Shown here in pieces: positions 1-5,390 of a DNA stretch of 5,485 nucleotides (positions are counted from its first letter, which is position 1; every line of letters begins with the position of its first letter). The stretch spans positions 1 to 5,485 of the forward strand of contig JAWXCH010000465.1 of assembly GCA_034440595.1 (NCBI GenBank), written 5' to 3'. A model generated the notes under the pieces. That model had not been told where the DNA came from. It was given only the letters and a program-made list of their open reading frames with translations, and ran no database searches. The DNA comes from JAWXCH01 sp034440595. Its GTDB lineage: Bacteria > Planctomycetota > Planctomycetia > Pirellulales > JALHPA01. A program made the position numbers and the translations under genes.

Positions 1-238
1 GATGCAGGCTGTCCACCGAGAATGAACTGTCGGTCGGTGCCGCTCCGATCCGAGGCCAGCGCGGCGGATCAAACTGCTCAACGATCTTTTGGACATTGAT
101 CGTGGCCATCGCGGGGGGGACCGATCCGCCGGTGGCTGTGACTGCCACGACTTCTAACTGCGGATCAAACAGCGCGCAAGCTAGTGCCAATGCGTCGTCG
201 ATCCCTGGATCAAGATCCAGAATTACCTTCCTGGCCAT
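1..238 (-). CDS. Nucleoside hydrolase (inosine/uridine-preferring family), N-terminal part, truncated by the window edge
   Basis: Hydrolyses the N-glycosidic bond of nucleosides to give ribose and free base; a cytoplasmic salvage enzyme. Only the first 79 codons are present, reading leftwards off the window. The start is ATG at 236-238, preceded by AAGGGA (245-250) six bases upstream, a fair Shine-Dalgarno site. The family signature DxDPGxDDA is seen at residues 8-16 (Asp8, Asp10, Asp14, Asp15), which holds the catalytic calcium and ribose in characterised members. The following strand VVAVTATGGSV aligns with the usual TxxAGN segment, but Ser39 stands where Asn is usual; Asn48 of the next helix is kept. 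The frame runs intact through a run of seven C (coding strand) at 113-119. The substrate (purine, pyrimidine or mixed) cannot be told from this part. It is divergent from trpD across a 266-bp gap. The family call is firm; the exact gene symbol is not. Confidence 0.92.
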   Translation of the reverse strand, partial: MARKVILDLDPGIDDALALACALFDPQLEVVAVTATGGSVPPAMATINVQKIVEQFDPPRWPRIGAAPTDSSFSVDSLH

Positions 239-312
239 ATGTTATCCCTTCTGTCTGGCTAGTCGCGTGTGCGACAAGCATCACCTTTGAGAGCCTGTTC
301 CAGCAGAACTCT

Positions 313-338
313 CGACCGTACCGAATTTACGGCGGTCG
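313..338. repeat. Interrupted hairpin in the divergent intergenic region
   Basis: CGACCG-TA-CCG, loop AATTTA, then CGG-CGGTCG: nine G/C-rich or mixed pairs with a two-base bulge. There is no T-run on either side, so it is not a clear intrinsic terminator. It could be a leader structure in the nucleoside hydrolase transcript or a protein-binding site. Confidence 0.4.
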
Positions 339-343
339 CGCAA

Positions 344-371
344 ATTTTATCGCATTCGCACGGCGATTGAA
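344..371 (-). promoter_or_regulatory. Candidate promoter for the nucleoside hydrolase
   Basis: On the minus strand TAAAAT (344-349) resembles a -10 box, and TTCAAT (366-371) lies 16 bp upstream as a poor -35 match. This would give a leader of about 100 nt that contains the 313-338 hairpin. Weak evidence: the match rests on the -10 only. Confidence 0.25.
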
Positions 372-381
372 AGCGCGACAC

Positions 382-393
382 CGACAGTTGTCG
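382..393. repeat. Short dyad CGACA-GT-TGTCG upstream of trpD
   Basis: Perfect 5-bp arms separated by two bases, 14 bp upstream of the candidate trpD -35 box. The position and shape suit an operator, but a dyad of this size also arises by chance. No known regulator can be assigned. Confidence 0.25.
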
Positions 394-406
394 TGGAATC
401 GGTCCG

Positions 407-436
407 GTGGCAGAGGTCTGGTAAACTCTCTAGAAT
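407..436 (+). promoter_or_regulatory. Candidate sigma-70-type promoter for trpD
   Basis: GTGGCA (407-412; four of six matches to TTGACA) is followed after 18 bp by TAGAAT (431-436; five of six matches to TATAAT). Transcription would begin near 442-444, leaving about 60 nt before the trpD ATG at 505. Found by eye only; planctomycete promoters are not well defined. Confidence 0.35.
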
Positions 437-504
437 GACGGCCTTGCGACGACTTTTTACGCACAGTTGCTGCGGTGCAGCTCAATTCAACTCCTAGTAT
501 CTAC

Positions 505-1521
505 ATGTTCGCAACCTATCTTGGACAGGTCTCGGCCGGAGAGAGTCTTGATTTTGAAGGCATGCGAGGAGCGGTTGACCTCATCATGCAGGGCGCTGTT
601 CCAGACGGCCAGATCGGGCTGTTTCTCACCGCTCTTCGCGAAAAAGGAGAAACCGTTCCAGAAATTGCCGGGGCCGCAGCCGCGCTGCGGCAGCATATGA
701 CCCCGATCCGCACGTCGCGAACCGATCTGGTCGACACCTGCGGGACCGGAGGTGGCGGATCGAAAAAGTTCAACATCAGCACCGCAGCGGCAATTGTTGC
801 TGCCGCCGCCGGTTGCGCCGTCGCCAAGCATGGCAACCGTAGCATTACCAGTAAGACCGGTTCGGCCGATGTGCTGAGCGAGCTGGGGGTCAACATTATG
901 GCCAGCGCTCCAACTGTGGAACGCTGCTTGGATGAACTGGGGATCTGTTTTTGCTTTGCCCCCCTGCTCCACCCCGCAATGAAGCGTGTGGCCGACATCC
1001 GCCGACAGCTCGGTGTGCCGACCATTTTCAACCTGCTCGGGCCGTTGGCCAACCCAGCCAATGCGCCTTATCACTTGCTGGGTGTGTCTAAACCGCATTT
1101 ACGAAATACACTGGCGGAGGCGTTGGGATTATTAAAAACAAAACGCGCCGTGGTGATGTACGGAGACGACGGGCTGGACGAAATCACCCTGGCCGGTGCC
1201 ACGCAAGGAACGCTCACCGAGGATGGCAAGCAAAGCGAGTTTGCCTGGACGCCGGCTGATTTTGGGCTGCATGTGCAATCGCTGGAAAGCCTGATTGTCG
1301 ACGGCCCTGCACAGAGTGCGGCGATCATTCGCCGCATACTCGACGGAGAAAAAGGAACTGCACGCGACATTGTCGTAGCCAATGCTGCCGGGGCCATCTG
1401 GACAGCGCAGAAAGTCGATACGGTTAAGCATGGCGCTGAACTGGCGGCAGAGGCGATTGATTCTGGTGAAGCAAAACGTGTGCTGGCAAGATTGGGAGAG
1501 TTGACGAATCGGTCGGCGTGA
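505..1521 (+). CDS. trpD: Anthranilate phosphoribosyltransferase TrpD
   Basis: Transfers the phosphoribosyl group of PRPP to anthranilate, the second committed step of tryptophan synthesis, in the cytoplasm. From the ATG at 505 the protein has 338 residues, the normal family length. Visible motifs are the glycine-rich PRPP loop DTCGTGGGGS (residues 77-86) followed by KFNIST, KHGNRS (108-113), HPAMK (156-160) with Arg166 matching the anthranilate-binding Arg164 of the Sulfolobus enzyme, TIFNLLGPLANP (173-184), and GLDEI (223-227), whose Asp-Glu pair binds magnesium. Gly84 replaces the usual Asp of GTGGD. An in-frame GTG at 475 would add ten residues; neither start has a Shine-Dalgarno site. 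I prefer ATG 505 because family members have only a few residues before the first helix. The KHGNR and anthranilate-site residues favour true TrpD over the TrpD2/YbiB branch. No other trp gene is in view, so it seems to be transcribed alone. Confidence 0.95.
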   Translation: MFATYLGQVSAGESLDFEGMRGAVDLIMQGAVPDGQIGLFLTALREKGETVPEIAGAAAALRQHMTPIRTSRTDLVDTCGTGGGGSKKFNISTAAAIVAAAAGCAVAKHGNRSITSKTGSADVLSELGVNIMASAPTVERCLDELGICFCFAPLLHPAMKRVADIRRQLGVPTIFNLLGPLANPANAPYHLLGVSKPHLRNTLAEALGLLKTKRAVVMYGDDGLDEITLAGATQGTLTEDGKQSEFAWTPADFGLHVQSLESLIVDGPAQSAAIIRRILDGEKGTARDIVVANAAGAIWTAQKVDTVKHGAELAAEAIDSGEAKRVLARLGELTNRSA

Positions 1522-1555
1522 TAGACACGTCAACCGCACGACAACGCGCATTGTT

Positions 1556-1732
1556 TTACCGCAGAGGACACGGAGCAGAACGCAGAGAAGAAGCTTGCCC
1601 GCTATCCAGTTCATCCCGTTCATCCTTGCTTATTCTGCTTTGTATTTATTAAACAAGGATGGACAGGATACACAGGATGGTATGTCACAATCTCTGCGCG
1701 TCCTTCGCGCTCTCGGCGCTCTCTGCGGTGAA
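1556..1732. repeat. Nested imperfect inverted repeat filling the gap between convergent genes
   Basis: The outer arms are 1556-1589 and 1691-1732. On the plus strand the left arm begins TTTACCGCAGAG and ends CGCAGAGA; the reverse complement of the right arm begins TTCACCGCAGAG and ends CGCAGAGA, with about one extra 9-bp unit in the middle. Inside them lies a second pair of arms (1602-1628 and 1654-1680). Both pairs show a 9- to 10-bp internal rhythm. There is no credible gene and no transposase. Repeats of this wording recur, from memory, between genes in planctomycetes and some other environmental phyla; origin and function are unknown to me. It could fold in RNA from either convergent gene, and could act as a bidirectional terminator or an mRNA end protector, though no T-run follows. 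Confidence 0.75.
1602..1680. repeat. Inner stem-loop: 27-bp arms with 9-bp periodic ATCC units
   Basis: The left arm 1602-1628 consists of three 9-mers (CTATCCAGT, TCATCCCGT, TCATCCTTG). The right arm 1654-1680 read in reverse complement is CCATCCTGT, GTATCCTGT, CCATCCTTG. The arms agree at 21 of 27 positions, and the mismatches fall mostly between the conserved ATCC cores. The loop of 25 nt (1629-1653) is AT-rich. The last eight positions next to the loop pair perfectly. Confidence 0.75.
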
Positions 1733-1757
1733 CTTTCTGCGGTGCATCTAGTTGCGG

Positions 1758-2564
1758 CTACGTAAGCGGGATTCTTAATCCGTCGTACGCCAGTTCCATC
1801 CCGTCGGGGAGTTTGGCTTGCGTCTCGGCGTGCTCCAGCTCATGACACAGGTGCGTGAACAACGTCCGCTTCGGTTTGAGTTGTCGCGAGACTTCGATTG
1901 CCTCGTCCAAACTGAAATGTGAAACGTGTGAACGCGGACGGAGGGCGTCGATGATTAGTACATCCAGTCCTTGTAGAAGCTCCATGCTCTCGGGCGGAAT
2001 GTGATTCGTATCGGTGCAGTAGGCGATATTGCCAATGCGAAAGCCGAGTACGCGGAACCGACCATGCTCCAAGCGGAACGGCGTGACTCGCGTCCCCAGC
2101 AGGTCGAACGGCTGATTCGGTCGGATCGTGTGAAAATCCAACAGCGGCACGCCCCCGGCGTAGTTCACGGCGTCTGGCGTAAATGCATAGGCAAACGCCT
2201 GACGAATTCGCTCCTGCACATTCATTTCGCAATAGACCGGCAGCGCGTGCTGTAGGTAAAAGTACAGCACTCGCACATCATCCAGGCCGTTGAGGTGGTC
2301 GGCATGGTCGTGCGTAAACAAAATCGCATGCGCCAGGCCGATCTTTTCTCGTAGTAGCTGCACGCGCAGCTCGGGCGTCGTATCAATCAGCACATTCCCC
2401 TCGGGCAGGCCCAATGCCAGCCCGCAGCGCGTCCGGTTGTTGAGCGGATTGGTGCTGGTACAGGTCGGACACGCGCAGCCGATCATCGGGATCCCGACCG
2501 AAGTGCCGGTGCCTAAAAAGACCAGTTGCCCGCGGATGTCAGTATGGAGGAGATCGAGTTTCAC
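1758..2564 (-). CDS. PhnP-like metallo-beta-lactamase-fold hydrolase
   Basis: A 268-residue metal-dependent phosphodiesterase of the metallo-beta-lactamase fold. It aligns with E. coli PhnP, which opens 5-phosphoribosyl 1,2-cyclic phosphate. The core starts with LVFLGTGTSVGIP (14-26). Cys30, Cys32 and Cys35 plus His241 match the structural zinc site of PhnP (Cys21, 23, 26, His225). THDHADH (84-90) gives His85, His87, Asp89 and His90; His167, Asp185 and His238 complete the two-metal catalytic site. The C-terminal LPDGMELAYDGLRI parallels the PhnP end. The start is GTG at 2564, the first ATG/GTG/TTG start after an in-frame TGA upstream; no Shine-Dalgarno is visible. It follows the cupin on the same strand after a 158-bp gap that holds its own candidate promoter, so it is probably transcribed separately. 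It converges on trpD. The fold and metal sites are firm. With no phn genes in view, a cyclic ribose phosphate substrate is only a possibility; a general cyclic phosphodiester role is the alternative. Confidence 0.9.
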   Translation of the reverse strand: MKLDLLHTDIRGQLVFLGTGTSVGIPMIGCACPTCTSTNPLNNRTRCGLALGLPEGNVLIDTTPELRVQLLREKIGLAHAILFTHDHADHLNGLDDVRVLYFYLQHALPVYCEMNVQERIRQAFAYAFTPDAVNYAGGVPLLDFHTIRPNQPFDLLGTRVTPFRLEHGRFRVLGFRIGNIAYCTDTNHIPPESMELLQGLDVLIIDALRPRSHVSHFSLDEAIEVSRQLKPKRTLFTHLCHELEHAETQAKLPDGMELAYDGLRIPLT

Positions 2565-2607
2565 GTTCTGACGGGCAGAATTCAGTGTGCAGGTAGTTCA
2601 GATGGAT

Positions 2608-2616
2608 ATTGTACCA
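2608..2616 (-). promoter_or_regulatory. Candidate extended -10 promoter for the PhnP-like gene
   Basis: On the minus strand TGGTACAAT fits TGnTATAAT, with five of six bases in the -10 hexamer (TACAAT, 2608-2613) and the TG extension. No good -35 box lies 17 bp upstream, which an extended -10 can tolerate. Transcription would start near 2600, giving a leader of about 35 nt before the GTG at 2564. Confidence 0.4.
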
Positions 2617-2701
2617 GCGGAACCGCCGCGCGTCGCGTGGGAACGCTCGGCGGACTGCTGCTCGTGCAGTTTATCCCAAAAGGACGCGGAACTTTTGCCC
2701 G

Positions 2702-2721
2702 GCCGAGGCGGCTCGCTCGGC
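2702..2721 (-). terminator. G/C-rich hairpin just after the cupin stop codon
   Basis: GCCGAG, an 8-base loop, and CTCGGC form a perfect 6-bp stem one base beyond the cupin TAA. No T-run follows on the minus strand (the next bases are CGGGCAAAAG), so it is not a canonical intrinsic terminator. It may still stall transcription or protect the 3' end of the message. Its position between two same-strand genes supports separate transcription of the PhnP-like gene. Confidence 0.35.
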
Positions 2722-2722
2722 G

Positions 2723-3052
2723 TTACTTCTCTGGCAAGAGCAGGGTCACCAACAAGGACGAATTCTCTAGCGCACGCACAGCATGTGGCGCGCCGGGTGT
2801 CAGAAACAGTAGTTGAGACGCTGTAAGTTTTTGTGTTTGCCCGTCTGTCGAAAACTCAATGCAGCCTTCGAGACACTGCACGGTAATCTCACCAGGCGCT
2901 TTGTGGGTCGGTATCTCCTTTCCAGCAGGCAGGACTAACCGAATGAGTTCTATTGAGTCGGTTTTTACCAAGGTCGTCGTTTTGGAATCTTGCAGCGCTG
3001 ATCCTAGCGGCAACTGGATGATCTCGCCTGGCTTTGCATGATGAATGGACAA
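2723..3052 (-). CDS. Small single-domain cupin, downstream of nitric oxide reductase
   Basis: A 109-residue soluble protein made of one cupin beta-barrel. Cupin motif 1 is seen around residues 43-63 (PAGKEIPTH, then PGEITVQCLEG) with His50 and Glu55. Motif 2 (residues 83-97, LTPGAPHAVRALEN) supplies His90. The second His of the usual HxH pair is absent (Ala52), so a metal centre would have three protein ligands or none. Cys60 and Cys64 lie on neighbouring strands. The start is TTG at 3050-3052, chosen because AGGAG sits eight bases upstream (3061-3065) and no other start fits the fold. It is 106 bp downstream of the nitric oxide reductase on the same strand and probably co-transcribed with it. 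As far as I recall, similar small cupins occur near NO- and nitrite-related genes; the reaction, if any, is unknown. NO- or metal-sensing, or small-molecule binding, would be guesses. Confidence 0.85.
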   Translation of the reverse strand: MSIHHAKPGEIIQLPLGSALQDSKTTTLVKTDSIELIRLVLPAGKEIPTHKAPGEITVQCLEGCIEFSTDGQTQKLTASQLLFLTPGAPHAVRALENSSLLVTLLLPEK

Positions 3053-3158
3053 GGTGAAGTCTCCTAATATTAGATCGCAGTAATCAAAACAGTCACGCTA
3101 AACCAATAGTGATGGATCATTGCCGGCTCACGCCGTGCCCATCGGATGTGCACACCGG
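3053..3158 (-). other. Reductase-cupin intergenic spacer
   Basis: This 106-bp stretch has no gene. It contains a small hairpin with a GTGA tetraloop (CGGC-GTGA-GCCG on the minus strand, 3124-3135) and the palindrome CTAATATTAG at 3064-3073. No intrinsic terminator with a T-run is seen, which allows read-through from the reductase into the cupin. I did not find a convincing FNR/NnrR-type TTGAT-N4-ATCAA box. Confidence 0.5.
3061..3065 (-). promoter_or_regulatory. Shine-Dalgarno site that fixes the cupin TTG start
   Basis: AGGAG on the minus strand lies eight bases before TTG (3050-3052), the best ribosome site among the complete genes after that of the reductase. It overlaps the perfect palindrome CTAATATTAG (3064-3073), so a bound protein could affect initiation. 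Confidence 0.7.
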
Positions 3159-5390
3159 TCACCGGGTGGGAGCAGTTTTTTTAAAGGAATGACCTGTCTT
3201 CAAGCCTGCCACAAAAATCACCAGCGCCACGGCACCCAGAAAGAAAATGGTATCCCCTGGGACGCGTAGCCAACGGAGCGTTTGCATCGTGGGCGTTTGC
3301 ATAAACTCGCTGCTGCGAGCATACCAATACCCGTGATCAACCGAGGCCCAGGTTTGCATGAGCCCAACCGGCAACAGGCTGAGAATGCACATAGCCATCA
3401 GACCACCATTCAACGTCCAAAACGAGAAACGAAGCAGGCCTTCATTCCATTCTCGACCGGGGACAAGTGCGCGCAGGCAAACCAGCATCAATCCGATTCC
3501 CAGCATTCCATACACGCCAAACAACGCTGCATGACCGTGCAGCGGCGTTGTGTTAAGCCCCTGCATATAGTAAAGCGCGATCGGTGGATTGATCATGAAT
3601 CCGAACAGCCCCGCTCCGATCATATTCCAAAATGCCACGGAGATGAAAAAGTAGATCGGCCACTTGTATTGCTCAACCCACTTTGTGGAACGCGAGCGTC
3701 TCAGGTCCTCCATAGCGTCGAAACCAAGCAGTACTAGCGGCACCACTTCCAGGGCGCTAAACACCGATCCCCAGGCCAACGCGACCGGCGGCGTGCCCGA
3801 AAAATACAAATGGTGGCAAGTGCCAATGATGCCTCCAGACAAAAAGATGGTGGCGGACAGCAGCGCGGCTGCGGCGGCGACGCCGGGTCGAACAAGTCCT
3901 AGCCGCATAAAGAAGAAGGCGATCACGGTAGTGGCGAAGACTTCAAAGAATCCCTCCACCCAGAGGTGAACGACCCACCAGCGCCAATACTCCACCATCG
4001 AGAGGTGCGAATGCTGGCCCCAGGTGAGTCCTGCGCCGTAAAACAGCGCGATTGCAGCACTCGCCACAGCCAGCAATATCACCAACTGCTTTTGCTCGCC
4101 GCGTCTACGCAGCGCCGGCAGCAGCGCGCGGATCATTAAGAAAAACCAAAGCAACAGTCCAATGAATAGCCCCAACTGCCAGACTCGACCTAAATCGACG
4201 TATTCATATCCTTGATGGCCAAAATAAAACGACTGTGTATCGGTCAACTTATTCTGGACGCTTAACCACTCACCGGTCAACGAACCGGCGACCACGACCA
4301 ATAGTGCCACAAACAATACGTTTACCCCGAGACGCTGTCCACGCGGTTCGTGTTCGCTTACCAGAGGTCCGATAAACAGCCCCGCGGCCAACCAGGCAGT
4401 TGCGATCCAGAAGAGCCCCAATTGGATGTGCCAAGTGCGTGAGACGCTGTATGGCAACCATTCCGAGAGGGGAATTCCGTAAAACCCATCCCCTTCAACA
4501 CCGTAGTGTGCGGTCACGACTCCCAACAGCATTTGGAGCAGGATCAACAGGGACACGACCCAAAAGTATTTGATCGTAGCCTGCTGAGATGGTGTAGCAA
4601 CCCAACCTCGCAAGGGGTCGGACTCTGGCAATTCCGTCAGTGCTTCTTCGCTTTTGCGTGCGGCATGCCACCAGACCATTGCTGAAATTCCGGCCAGTAG
4701 CATGATGATACTGACACCGGTCCAGACCACCGTCTCACCGGTAGGTCGGTTTCCAACTAACGGCTCGTACGGCCAGTTTTGCGTGTATGAAATCCCAGAA
4801 CTATCGCGATTCGTACAGGCAGCCCACGATGTCCAAAAAAAGAACGATGCCAACTTCTGGAGCCGGTCGGGGTCTGTTACGGCACCGGCATGGATGGCGT
4901 AATCTGCCCTGCCGTTTAAAAAGACGTCCGAGTAGTGTTGCAGGTTCGATTGAAATGCTTCAGCGCGAATCGGATCTACCGTGACCGTCGCTGTATCGGC
5001 GTCGTAAGTATTGGTCCGCATCAACTTGGCCAGACGCCCTTGAAGCTGCGCTTGCCTTTCCTCACCCAGTTGGGCAAAGTCTTTTTGAAACTCGTCTCGG
5101 GACCAACGGTCCAGGATGAAAACCGCTTCTCGATGTAGCCAATCCGCCGTCCAGTCTGGAGCGACATAGCTCCCGTGTCCCCAGACCGATCCGACTTGCA
5201 TGCCACCTAAAGTCTGCCATACGTTCTGGCCTGCCTGAATCTCCCCGGTATCAATCACAACGGTTCCAGTCGTTGTAACCACTCGATCGGGCAACGGCGG
5301 CATCTCTTCGTAGATGCGAGTCCCGATCCAGCCGAGGACTAGAAATGAGGCGATCATCACTATTGTAAAAGCGATCCAGAGTCGTCTCAT
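3159..5390 (-). CDS. norZ: Quinol-dependent nitric oxide reductase (qNOR, NorZ type)
   Basis: Reduces two NO to N2O with electrons from membrane quinol; an integral inner-membrane enzyme of the heme-copper oxidase superfamily. The 743 residues match the usual length of the single-chain form. An N-terminal membrane helix (about 5-27) is followed by the qNOR soluble domain (about 28-215) with GQNVWQTLGGMQVGSVWGHG (54-73), then about 13 further membrane segments. All expected metal ligands are visible: His321 and His620 for heme b, His618 for heme b3, and His475, His526 and His527 for the non-heme iron. Glu479, Glu483 and Glu548 correspond to Glu211, Glu215 and Glu280 of cytochrome-c-dependent NorB. 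The fused N-terminal domain and lack of a heme-c motif exclude the cytochrome-c-dependent type. The start ATG at 5388-5390 follows GGGAGG by seven bases. The ATGA at the start overlaps the stop of a frame coming from the right. The cupin gene follows. A detoxification role is likelier than full denitrification, since no nir or nos gene is in view. Confidence 0.96.
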   Translation of the reverse strand: MRRLWIAFTIVMIASFLVLGWIGTRIYEEMPPLPDRVVTTTGTVVIDTGEIQAGQNVWQTLGGMQVGSVWGHGSYVAPDWTADWLHREAVFILDRWSRDEFQKDFAQLGEERQAQLQGRLAKLMRTNTYDADTATVTVDPIRAEAFQSNLQHYSDVFLNGRADYAIHAGAVTDPDRLQKLASFFFWTSWAACTNRDSSGISYTQNWPYEPLVGNRPTGETVVWTGVSIIMLLAGISAMVWWHAARKSEEALTELPESDPLRGWVATPSQQATIKYFWVVSLLILLQMLLGVVTAHYGVEGDGFYGIPLSEWLPYSVSRTWHIQLGLFWIATAWLAAGLFIGPLVSEHEPRGQRLGVNVLFVALLVVVAGSLTGEWLSVQNKLTDTQSFYFGHQGYEYVDLGRVWQLGLFIGLLLWFFLMIRALLPALRRRGEQKQLVILLAVASAAIALFYGAGLTWGQHSHLSMVEYWRWWVVHLWVEGFFEVFATTVIAFFFMRLGLVRPGVAAAAALLSATIFLSGGIIGTCHHLYFSGTPPVALAWGSVFSALEVVPLVLLGFDAMEDLRRSRSTKWVEQYKWPIYFFISVAFWNMIGAGLFGFMINPPIALYYMQGLNTTPLHGHAALFGVYGMLGIGLMLVCLRALVPGREWNEGLLRFSFWTLNGGLMAMCILSLLPVGLMQTWASVDHGYWYARSSEFMQTPTMQTLRWLRVPGDTIFFLGAVALVIFVAGLKTGHSFKKTAPTR

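Larger units (their letters stand above)
239..504. promoter_or_regulatory. Divergent intergenic control region between nucleoside hydrolase and trpD
   Basis: No convincing gene lies here. The region must carry the promoters for the leftward nucleoside hydrolase and probably the rightward trpD. It contains an interrupted hairpin (313-338), a short dyad (382-393), and candidate promoters on each strand, listed separately. A 20-codon reading frame at 435-497 ends seven bases before the trpD ATG, but it has no Trp codon, so it does not look like a trp attenuation leader peptide. Confidence 0.6.

Noticed and set aside
113..119. Possible frameshift in the nucleoside hydrolase at a run of seven G
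   Set aside because: With seven bases the frame reads through smoothly into conserved-looking sequence (ATINVQKIVEQFDPPRW). Only a miscount to eight creates a stop.
435..497. Trp attenuation leader peptide before trpD
   Set aside because: The 20-codon frame has no Trp codon and no ribosome site, its ATG overlaps the candidate -10 box, and no terminator/antiterminator pair is visible.
487..1098. Long antisense reading frames across trpD (and similar ones over 516-1061, 1071-1397)
   Set aside because: They mirror a clear trpD on the plus strand, have low-complexity or odd composition, and match no family I know.
1556..1732. CRISPR array, suggested by the repeated ATCC and GCAGAG units
   Set aside because: Units are only 9-10 bp, are tandem without spacers, and form inverted arms. 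There is no direct repeat of CRISPR length and no cas gene.
1682..1765. Small reading frame of 27 codons inside the repeat (starts ATG 1682)
   Set aside because: It is made of translated repeat units (rows of Leu, Arg, Ala) without a ribosome site, and overlaps the end of the PhnP-like gene.
2526..2826. Plus-strand reading frames over the start of the PhnP-like gene and the end of the cupin
   Set aside because: They overlap two confident minus-strand genes, and their sequence looks like translated antisense with no recognisable motif.
3068..3097. Promoter for the cupin (GTGACT, 18 bp, TAATAT on the minus strand)
   Set aside because: The -10 box would lie against the Shine-Dalgarno site, so transcription would start at or after it and the ribosome site would be lost. 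Matches are only four of six in each box.
3176..3182. Phase-variable homopolymer near the end of norZ (run of seven A on the coding strand)
   Set aside because: A slip here would change only the last few residues after the final membrane helix, so a switching role is unlikely.
3159..5390. Nitric oxide dismutase rather than reductase
   Set aside because: Dismutase-type proteins, as I recall, alter the non-heme iron ligands and the nearby Glu; here His475, Glu479, His526 and His527 are all the reductase type.
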